From CAYRVX01 sp964642165 (GTDB lineage Bacteria > Planctomycetota > Phycisphaerae > SM23-33), in assembly GCA_964642165.1 (NCBI GenBank), contig CAZXOC010000250.1:1-11069 (forward strand): a stretch of DNA of 11,069 nt. Reading direction: 5' to 3'. Shown here piece after piece: positions 1 through 6,055 of this stretch. Numbering within the stretch: position 1 is the first letter of the stretch; each line of letters opens with the position of its first letter. The position numbers and the translations under genes were made by a program. The notes under the pieces are model-generated. The model saw only the letters and a list, made by a program, of their open reading frames with translations, was not told the origin of the DNA and searched no databases.

Positions 1-1459
1 GGTAGAAGTTGAAGAAGTCCAGGCTGTGGCCCTTCATCAGGAACGTGTTGCCGCGAAGGGCGTAGGAGTAGACCCAGGGCTGGCGGGCGGCGGGGCTGTC
101 GGTGCGGCCGGCGGCGAGGGCCTTCGCCTTGGCGGCGTTGGCGGCGGCGAAGGCGTCGCGCAGCGGCGAGAACAGCTTCGCCGAAAGGTGGTTGTTGAAG
201 CGGAGCGTCCAGTATGCCCGCAGGGCCTCCTTCGGGTCGGTCAGGTCCGGGGCCGCCGCCGGCTGTCCACGAGGCGCCCAGCCCCCGGCCGGCGAGACCT
301 GTTCCCACGTTCGCTTGCCGAAGCGCGCCGGCGTCAGGCCCCGGGCCTTCAGGAACTCGCGGAAGCCCGCCGCGCACCGCGGGCAGACGGCCAGGTGCCC
401 CTTGCCCTCCGGCGAGCGGTCGATGACCGTCCCGATCTCGTCGACGGTCAGCCCCCAGACCTCTCCGACGGGCAGCTCCAGCACCGCGAGGGACTGCTTG
501 ACGCCGTCGGCGGTCCGCTGCCGCACGCCCGGCGCGTACGGGCAGCCGGCCTCGGGGTCTTTCAGGCGAGGCGGGCGCCACGTCGGGACGGGATAGCCCA
601 TGGCCGGCAGGATCGCGCCGCGGTCGAATTCCTTCGCGAAGCCCCGCTTGTGACGGATCATCTCCCGGAGCAGCTCCGGCGGCGTGCGGAAGCCGTTGAC
701 CCCGAGCTGCCGCAGCGCCCGGCACTCGGCGGCGACGATCGCCTGGTTGGTGTGGCGGATCCCGTAGCCGATGCCCGTGCCGTAGCCGCCGACGTTGTTG
801 AGGATGGCGTACTTCCTCGGCCGCGGCCAGCTCGCCCGGGGGAGGCCCTCCAGCCACGCCGCCCGCCGCGTCGCGTAGGCCAGCAGCCCGGTCAGCTCGC
901 CGAGGAACGCCGGGTCGGCGGGCGTCCTGCCCCCGGCCAGGCGGTACGCCGGGATGACGATGCCGACCGTTCCGCCGTCGGGCCCGGCCTCGGCGAGCCT
1001 CTTGACCACCTTCTCGCCATACCGGAACTCGAACTCGAACTCCGCGCCGGTCGAGTACTCGACGCGGACTCGCCGCCCGTCCGCCTCGCGCCGCGCGCGC
1101 CCGGGCCGACCGGCCGTCACCGTGAGGAACATCTTCCCGGGGAAGGCGCTCCGCCCGGCGAAGGAGCTGACCTTCACGGCCGGGCTCCACTGCCCGATCG
1201 GGAGCTTCTCCTCGGTGAAGCTCCCGCGGAGCACGCTGCCGCCCATTCCCTCGCCCTTGCGGCGCCAGTGGATGGCCGTGGGCTCGGGCGGCGTGATCTT
1301 CGTCACCCGGACGCGCATCGTGAAATCGTCGGGCACCGTGAAGCTGTCATCCACGACGGCCACGTCGATCTGCCCCGTGTCCGCCGGCGCGCCGGCGCGG
1401 CCGGGGGCGCCGGCCGCGGCGATGGCCCACACGACTGCGGCATACGTAGCTCGATGCAT
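1..1459 (-). CDS. Secreted glycoside-hydrolase-like protein, partial (C-terminus beyond left edge)
   Basis: The reverse strand is open from an ATG at 1459 to the window edge, giving 486 codons with no stop, so the C-terminus is missing. Residues 1-24 look like a signal peptide: a basic MHR start, an Ala/Val-rich core, and a possible cleavage site after RAGA. Residues 30-145 are beta-rich. From about 160 the pattern suits a TIM barrel: a strand near 163-170 (GTVGIVIP), QLGVNGFRTPP at 251-261, GEVWGLTVDEIG at 332-343 with acidic D340/E341, then CPRC at 359-362 leading into FREFLKARGL, and a hydrophobic GHSLDFFNFY strand at 477-486. The DE motif at a strand end followed by a CxxC and a FRxFL helix recalls GH42-like and related uncharacterised glycosidases, but I cannot assign a family. 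Export is likely. A weak AGG lies about ten bases before the ATG. The gene is divergent from the aldolase-kinase pair, which suggests, but does not prove, a shared sugar pathway. Confidence 0.72.
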   Translation of the reverse strand, partial: MHRATYAAVVWAIAAAGAPGRAGAPADTGQIDVAVVDDSFTVPDDFTMRVRVTKITPPEPTAIHWRRKGEGMGGSVLRGSFTEEKLPIGQWSPAVKVSSFAGRSAFPGKMFLTVTAGRPGRARREADGRRVRVEYSTGAEFEFEFRYGEKVVKRLAEAGPDGGTVGIVIPAYRLAGGRTPADPAFLGELTGLLAYATRRAAWLEGLPRASWPRPRKYAILNNVGGYGTGIGYGIRHTNQAIVAAECRALRQLGVNGFRTPPELLREMIRHKRGFAKEFDRGAILPAMGYPVPTWRPPRLKDPEAGCPYAPGVRQRTADGVKQSLAVLELPVGEVWGLTVDEIGTVIDRSPEGKGHLAVCPRCAAGFREFLKARGLTPARFGKRTWEQVSPAGGWAPRGQPAAAPDLTDPKEALRAYWTLRFNNHLSAKLFSPLRDAFAAANAAKAKALAAGRTDSPAARQPWVYSYALRGNTFLMKGHSLDFFNFY

Positions 1460-1519
1460 GTGCGTTCTACCTGGAGTGTTGAACGTTGCGAGCCCTCGCG
1501 CGGAGTCACCGGCTTGCAG

Positions 1520-1549
1520 TTGTCTTTCCGGGCGGCGAGGCGGTATGGT
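1520..1549 (+). promoter_or_regulatory. Candidate sigma70-type promoter for the aldolase-kinase pair
   Basis: TTGTCT at 1520-1525 and TATGGT at 1544-1549 are separated by 18 bases. Each hexamer matches four of six consensus positions. The pair lies in the 144-base divergent intergenic region, about 55 bases before the aldolase ATG. This is a pattern match only. Confidence 0.35.
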
Positions 1550-1556
1550 GACCCGG

Positions 1557-1574
1557 CCGCGGAATATCCCGCGG
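1557..1574. promoter_or_regulatory. Candidate operator: CCGCGG-N6-CCGCGG dyad
   Basis: Two CCGCGG hexamers at 1557-1562 and 1569-1574 flank AATATC. The 18-base site is symmetric at 16 of 18 positions. It begins eight bases after the candidate -10 box and 30 bases before the aldolase start, where a repressor site would be expected. CCGCGG is itself palindromic and cheap to find by chance in G+C-rich DNA, so this is tentative. Confidence 0.3.
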
Positions 1575-1603
1575 GGCGCCGAAGCGAGGGGGCCCGAGGC
1601 GAC

Positions 1604-2452
1604 ATGAACCGCGCGTACGAGCTGCTGGAGATCCTGGACAGCCGGAACGTCTGTCTGCCGGCGTTGGACATTGCCGGCGGGCAGGGCGACTTCCTCCGCG
1701 GCGTGCTGGGCGCCTGCGAGACGGCGCGGTGCCCGGCGTGGCTGCTGGTGTACGCGCCGGCCGGGGCCTACGACAGCCTCGAGGCCTGCGCGGAGACCGT
1801 CGCCTTCCACGCCGCGCGCGCCTCCGTGCCGGTCCTTCTGCACCTGGACCACGGGCGGGAGGAGCAGGCCGTCGAGGCGGCGCTGGCGTGCGGCTTCGAC
1901 AGCGTGATGTTCGACGGCTCGGCGCTGCCGCTGGAGGAGAACATCCGCCGCACCCGGGCGATGGCCGAGCTGGCGCACGCGCGCGGAGCGGCCATCGAGG
2001 GCGAGATCGGGCGCATCGGCGCCACCGACCGCGACGGCATCGGCACGCACGCCCTGACCGATCCGCAGGACGCCTCGCGCTTCGTCCGCGAGACGAGCGT
2101 GGACATCCTCGCCCCCGCCGTCGGCAACGCCCACGGGCTCTACGAGCAGCCGCCGAAGCTGCGGTTCGACCTCATCGAGCAGATCGCCGCCGAGACGCAC
2201 GTGCCGCTGAGCCTGCACGGGGGAACGGGCATCCCCCTCGGCGACGTCCGCCGGGCCGGACAGCTCGGCATGCGGAAGATGAACGTCGCGACCGGCCTGC
2301 ACCGCCGCTTCAGCGACGCCCTTCACGCCGCGGCCGCGGGGGTCGATCGCGCCGACTTCCGCTGGCGTTCCGCGCTGAAGGCGGCGCGCGAGGCCGTCCG
2401 CGAAACGGCCTTGGAGATCATCCGCCCGCTGGACTGCGAGGGAATCGTCTAG
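1604..2452 (+). CDS. Class II (zinc) ketose-bisphosphate aldolase, KbaY/GatY/FbaA-like
   Basis: This 282-residue protein matches the size of KbaY/GatY tagatose-bisphosphate aldolases (about 286). It should cleave a ketose 1,6-bisphosphate or similar phosphorylated ketose reversibly into dihydroxyacetone phosphate and an aldehyde in the cytoplasm. The family hallmarks are present: HLDHG at 80-84 with catalytic D82 and zinc ligand H83, FDGS at 103-106, EGEIG at 132-136, AVGNAHG at 172-178 with zinc ligand H177, LHGGTG at 204-209 with zinc ligand H205, and KMNVATGL at 225-232 in the phosphate-binding region. The reading frame stays open far upstream, but those codons are antisense to the glycosidase-like gene. 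The ATG at 1604 starts the conserved fold and is preceded by GAGG at 1596-1599. The motifs do not separate fructose- from tagatose- or other ketose-specific members. It is coupled to the next gene, a sugar kinase, which fits a kinase-aldolase step. Confidence 0.9.
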   Translation: MNRAYELLEILDSRNVCLPALDIAGGQGDFLRGVLGACETARCPAWLLVYAPAGAYDSLEACAETVAFHAARASVPVLLHLDHGREEQAVEAALACGFDSVMFDGSALPLEENIRRTRAMAELAHARGAAIEGEIGRIGATDRDGIGTHALTDPQDASRFVRETSVDILAPAVGNAHGLYEQPPKLRFDLIEQIAAETHVPLSLHGGTGIPLGDVRRAGQLGMRKMNVATGLHRRFSDALHAAAAGVDRADFRWRSALKAAREAVRETALEIIRPLDCEGIV

Positions 2453-2454
2453 TG
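2438..2454 (+). promoter_or_regulatory. Ribosome binding site and stop-start overlap deciding the kinase GTG start
   Basis: GAGGGA at 2438-2443 inside the aldolase C-terminus lies eight bases before GTG at 2452-2454. That GTG shares its G with the aldolase TAG stop (2450-2452). Good Shine-Dalgarno spacing plus the one-base overlap indicates translational coupling. The next in-frame ATG (kinase residue 27) would remove the first strand of the kinase fold. Confidence 0.7.
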
Positions 2455-3375
2455 GCTCGATCCGCCGCGGCCAAGAAGGTCATCGGCCTGGGCCTGTCCG
2501 TCGTGGACCAGCTCATCCTGTGGCAGGACATGAGCCGCCCCGTGCTGGGCAACCGCATCCTCGCCTGCGAGACGCAGGGCGGGGGCATGGTCGGCACGGC
2601 GCTGGTGGCGGTGTCGCGGCTGGGCGGCGCGGCGGAGTTCTGGGGCGCCGTCGGCAGCGACTGGATGGGCGAGTGGATCGTCGCGGGCCTGGCCGCCGAG
2701 GGCGTCGACACCAGCCAAGTGGTCCGCGTGCCGGGCGGGCGAGGCCCGTTCGTGCTGGTGTGCGTCGATCAGCCGACGGGCGAGCGGCATTTCCCGCACT
2801 ACACGGGGCGCCTGGAGCCCGACGGGCCGATCGGGTCGCTGGAGCGGCTGAGCGGCACCGGCTGCGTCCTCATCGACGCCACGCAGCCGGAGAGCCAGCT
2901 TCGCCTCGCGGCGGAGGCCCGGCGGCTGGGCGTGCCGGTCGTGGGCGACTTCTCCAGGATCGGCCAGACCACCGCCGCCCTGCTGAAGCACGTCGACTAC
3001 GCGATCTTCTCGGAGGGCGCGCTGGGCGACCTCGACCCCGGCGCCGACCCGCGCGCCGCCTGCGAGAAGCTCCGCTCGATGGGCCCTCGCTGCGCGGTCA
3101 TCACGCGGGGCGCGAAGGGCCTGGCGTATCACGACGGCGAGACGTACGGCGAGATGCCCGCCTTCGACGTCGACGTCGTCGACACCACCGGCGCCGGCGA
3201 CGTGCTGCACGGGGCGTTCTGCTACGGCCTCGTCCAGGGCTTCGACCTGGAGCGGAACCTCCGCTTCGCCTCCGCCACGGCGGCCGTCAAGTGCACCCGC
3301 CTCGGCGGCCGCGCCGGCATCCCCAACCGCCAGGAAGTCGAGCGGTTCCTTCAGGAACACCAAGGCGCGGTCTGA
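2452..3375 (+). CDS. PfkB/ribokinase-family sugar kinase
   Basis: With the GTG start the protein is 307 residues, typical for PfkB kinases, which transfer the ATP gamma-phosphate to a sugar hydroxyl in the cytoplasm. The fold begins at KVIGLGLSVVDQ (9-20). The first signature region is GGGMVGTALVAVSRLGG (43-59), where the usual Asn is replaced by Gly. FWGAVGSDWMGE follows at 63-74. The C-terminal signature is DTTGAGD at 244-250, with D250 the expected catalytic base and the GAGD anion hole. The stretch CTRLGGRAGIP at 281-291 closely resembles, from memory, the C-terminus of the E. coli sulfofructose kinase YihV. The resemblance appears to weaken in the substrate-binding half, so the substrate is left open; candidates include a ketose, a ketose phosphate or a sulfo-sugar. 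It overlaps the aldolase by one base and should be co-translated with it, which suggests that its product, directly or after another step, feeds the aldolase. Confidence 0.87.
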   Translation: MARSAAAKKVIGLGLSVVDQLILWQDMSRPVLGNRILACETQGGGMVGTALVAVSRLGGAAEFWGAVGSDWMGEWIVAGLAAEGVDTSQVVRVPGGRGPFVLVCVDQPTGERHFPHYTGRLEPDGPIGSLERLSGTGCVLIDATQPESQLRLAAEARRLGVPVVGDFSRIGQTTAALLKHVDYAIFSEGALGDLDPGADPRAACEKLRSMGPRCAVITRGAKGLAYHDGETYGEMPAFDVDVVDTTGAGDVLHGAFCYGLVQGFDLERNLRFASATAAVKCTRLGGRAGIPNRQEVERFLQEHQGAV

Positions 3376-3381
3376 TGCAGG

Positions 3382-5901
3382 TCAGGGGCGGGAAGGCTCC
3401 TTCTGAGCCGCCCGGGCCAGCGCCGCCCGCGCTCGCCGGGTGAGCAGGGCGCCGGGCGCTCCCCGGGTGAGCGTTTGGAGGACGCGAAGTGCCTTCGGCG
3501 TGCCGATCCGCTCCAGGACGGCGACGGCCCGGATCGCGCCGACGGCCTCGTTGGGGGCCACCAACTGTCTGGGGATCTCCACGAGGAGCTCGCGGAGGCG
3601 CTGCCGGACCTCCTCCGAGTCCGTCTTGCCCAGGGCCTCGCGCAGGTCGGGCTCCACGGGAAGGCCCAGCGCGCGGAGGCGCTCGAAGGCCTCGGTTCGG
3701 GCCTTGTATCGGTCGGCCCCGAGCTGCCGGATGAGCCCGGCCACACGTTGGGGCACCGGCGCGGGGGCGGGCCGGAGGCGCGGCGCGAGCAGCCCGACCG
3801 CCTGTTCCCCGGCCGCGACGAGCGCCCACGTGGCCTGGTACGCCTTCGTCGCGTCGTTGCCGCGGAGATCCTGCCACAGCCGCTCCGCCCCCGCCGGGTC
3901 GAACGGCCCGGAGGGCGGCAGGGCGGCGCGGACCTTCGACACGTCCCACACCAGCGCGGTCGTGTCGTTGCACGTCGATGCCAGCCGCCGGGCGTCCGGC
4001 GAGAACGCCAGCGAACGGATCCACGCGCGGTGGCCCCGCAGACGCCCGATCTCCTCGCCGTCGTCGGCCCGGAGCAGCACGATGCGGTGTTGGGGAGCGA
4101 CCAGGGCGATGACGCGGCCGTCGGGAGAGAACGCGGCGGTCTCCTCGCACAGCCTCATCTCCCCGGGCTGGTCGACCGCCAGGACCGTCTTGCCCGAGCA
4201 GGTCTCCACGAGGACGAGCTTTTGGTCGGTGACGTAGGCGAGGACGTCCTCGGACGGCGCGAAGCACACGCCGCCCGCGCTGCCATGCCCGTCGGTGCGG
4301 AGCGTGTACAGTCTGATGCCGGCGACGACGGCCCAGAGGTCGATGGTCCGCCCGTCACCGTTGGCGACGGCCAGCAGTTCCGCGTGCGGCGCGACGGCGG
4401 CGGCGCTGATGCCGTGGGGGCTGCCGGTCCAGCGGCGCTCGACGCGCCCGGTGCCGGCGTCCCACACGACGTGCCCGGGATGCCCCGCGACGCAGACGCG
4501 CCGACCGCCGGCGAGGAACGCGGCGCGGTTCGGCCACCACTTGTCCAGCGTCAGCCGGTGAAGCTCCCTGCCGGAAGAGCCGTCCCACGCCCGGACCGTG
4601 CCGTCGTACGCGCAGGAGACCATCGTTCTTCCGTCGGGCGAGAACTCCGCCGAACACAGGTTGCTCGTGTGCCCCGTCAGCTTGCCGGAGTGGCGCCCGG
4701 TGTCGCGGTCCCACAGGTGAACGGTGTGGTCCTCGCAGGCGGTGGCGACGGTCCGGCCGTCGGGCGAGAAGCCCACCGAGGCGCTCGCGCGGCGGTTGCA
4801 GGCGTCGGCGAGCCTCCGCGCCCCGGTGGCCAGGTCCCACATCTCAACGACATGCGTCCCGGCCGTCGCGAGCGTCCGGGCGTCCGGCGAGAAGGCCAGC
4901 AGCTTCGCCCACGACGTGATCCGGCGCACCTCGACGCCCTTCGCCACGTCCCACAGGCGGATCGTTCCGTCGATGCACGGCGCCGCCAGCAGCTTCCCGT
5001 CCGGCGAGAATACGACGGTCGCCACGACGCCCATGGTGTTGACCAGGACGAGCAGGCCGCCCGGCGAGCCCGGAAGGGACAGCGTGCGGACGAGCTTCCC
5101 CGTCGCGGCCTCGATGACGTCGATTCGGCTCTGCCGGTCGCGGGTCGGCCCGGCGCACCACGCGAGCAGCTTGCCGTCCGGGCTGAAGGCCGGCGGCGAC
5201 GGGTACAGCCCCCCCGCCTCCACCTTGCGCAGCACCCGCCCCGCGGCGACGTCATAGAGCTGCACGTGCGCCTTGGCGTCCAGGCTGATGCCCTTCGACG
5301 ACATGAGCTCCGCGTGGAGCGGACCGGCCGCGGCAATCGTCTTGCCGTCGGGGGAGAACACCCCCATCTCGCAGTCGTGCAGGTGCACCAGCGCCTTGCC
5401 CGTGGCCAGGTCGACCAGTCGCGAACGCCGCTGGACGCCGACGGTCGCGAGAACGGTCTTGCCGTCCGGGGAGACCGTCAGGCGGCGAACGTGCTGGTCC
5501 GGCTGGAGGACGCTTCGGGCCACCTTCCCCGTGGACAGGTCCCAGACGTGGAAGCGATCGGCGCCGCAGGTCAGGAGCTTCCGGCCGCCGGGCAGGAACG
5601 CGAAGTCCCAGATCCCCCCCGGGGCTTGGAGCCTCCGCACGAGTCGCCCGGTCGCCGCGTCCCACAGGCAGACGTCGGAACGCTTCTGGGCGGCGTCGAT
5701 GCTGGCCAGGATCCGGCCGTCCGGCGAGAAGGCGACGCGGCTGATGACGTGCCCGTGCCGCAGCCGCGTCGTGCCCAGGCGGACCGCCCCGGCGGGAACG
5801 GGGTCGCCGTACAGGTCTCTCCCGGGCGCGGGCGGTTCTCCCACGGCCGTCGCGGCCGCCAGGGAGACCGTCCAGCCAATCAGTTGCCCAAGCCGTCTCA
5901 T
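3382..5901 (-). CDS. Exported 14-blade WD40 protein with planctomycete-type C-terminal module
   Basis: I place the start at the ATG at 5901, giving 839 residues. It begins MRRLGQLIGWTVSLAAATAV, a plausible signal peptide, and has GGAAGG five bases upstream or an overlapping AAGGGA. The frame continues 52 codons further upstream, but that extension is Arg/Pro-rich and crosses the candidate promoter. Residues 50-658 hold about 14 WD40-like repeats, recognisable by FSPDG(K/R) and (L/V)WD-x-x-TG, for example VAFSPDGR at 56-63, VFSPDGK at 297-303, IRLWD at 314-318, AEFSPDGR at 418-425 and LAFSPD at 631-636. Fourteen repeats would make two seven-bladed propellers. Residues 670-839 form a separate helical module starting ERLWQDLRGNDATKAYQA, which I recall from other planctomycete WD40 proteins. 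No enzymatic motif is visible; a binding or scaffold role at the cell envelope is inference. It converges on the kinase, with six bases between stop codons. Confidence 0.88.
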   Translation of the reverse strand: MRRLGQLIGWTVSLAAATAVGEPPAPGRDLYGDPVPAGAVRLGTTRLRHGHVISRVAFSPDGRILASIDAAQKRSDVCLWDAATGRLVRRLQAPGGIWDFAFLPGGRKLLTCGADRFHVWDLSTGKVARSVLQPDQHVRRLTVSPDGKTVLATVGVQRRSRLVDLATGKALVHLHDCEMGVFSPDGKTIAAAGPLHAELMSSKGISLDAKAHVQLYDVAAGRVLRKVEAGGLYPSPPAFSPDGKLLAWCAGPTRDRQSRIDVIEAATGKLVRTLSLPGSPGGLLVLVNTMGVVATVVFSPDGKLLAAPCIDGTIRLWDVAKGVEVRRITSWAKLLAFSPDARTLATAGTHVVEMWDLATGARRLADACNRRASASVGFSPDGRTVATACEDHTVHLWDRDTGRHSGKLTGHTSNLCSAEFSPDGRTMVSCAYDGTVRAWDGSSGRELHRLTLDKWWPNRAAFLAGGRRVCVAGHPGHVVWDAGTGRVERRWTGSPHGISAAAVAPHAELLAVANGDGRTIDLWAVVAGIRLYTLRTDGHGSAGGVCFAPSEDVLAYVTDQKLVLVETCSGKTVLAVDQPGEMRLCEETAAFSPDGRVIALVAPQHRIVLLRADDGEEIGRLRGHRAWIRSLAFSPDARRLASTCNDTTALVWDVSKVRAALPPSGPFDPAGAERLWQDLRGNDATKAYQATWALVAAGEQAVGLLAPRLRPAPAPVPQRVAGLIRQLGADRYKARTEAFERLRALGLPVEPDLREALGKTDSEEVRQRLRELLVEIPRQLVAPNEAVGAIRAVAVLERIGTPKALRVLQTLTRGAPGALLTRRARAALARAAQKEPSRP

Positions 5902-5923
5902 GTGTCCCTTCCCTGCCCTGTTA

Positions 5924-5948
5924 TACGCTCCCGCGCCAAGTCGGTTCC
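5924..5948 (-). promoter_or_regulatory. Candidate ECF-sigma-type promoter for the WD40 gene
   Basis: On the minus strand GGAAC (5948-5944) is followed after 16 bases by CGTA (5927-5924), the spacing and sequence typical of many ECF-sigma promoters (AAC -35 core, CGT -10 core). The -10 region also reads TATAAC (5925-5920), which could serve a housekeeping sigma, but no good -35 lies at the matching distance. Transcription would start roughly 15 bases before the ATG at 5901, just ahead of the ribosome binding site. Confidence 0.4.
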
Positions 5949-5992
5949 GGCGGCGGGTCGTCGCCGGGCCGCCGTCCGGCGCACCCCTCCGC

Positions 5993-6021
5993 TTGCGGGG
6001 CCGCCGGGCTTGCACTACAAA
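5993..6021 (+). promoter_or_regulatory. Candidate sigma70-type promoter for the GH5-like gene
   Basis: TTGCGG at 5993-5998 and TACAAA at 6016-6021 are separated by exactly 17 bases. A start near 6028 would leave a leader of about 28 bases containing AAAGGG at 6042-6047, eight bases before the ATG at 6056. The -35 hexamer is weak (TTG core only). Confidence 0.4.
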
Positions 6022-6055
6022 GGCACCGTTCCCGCAAGCAGAAAGGGTCCCGCCC

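Noticed and set aside
26..1603. Upstream in-frame extension of the aldolase
   Set aside because: The frame is open, but the translated extension is antisense to the glycosidase-like gene and low in complexity. The conserved aldolase fold begins at the ATG at 1604.
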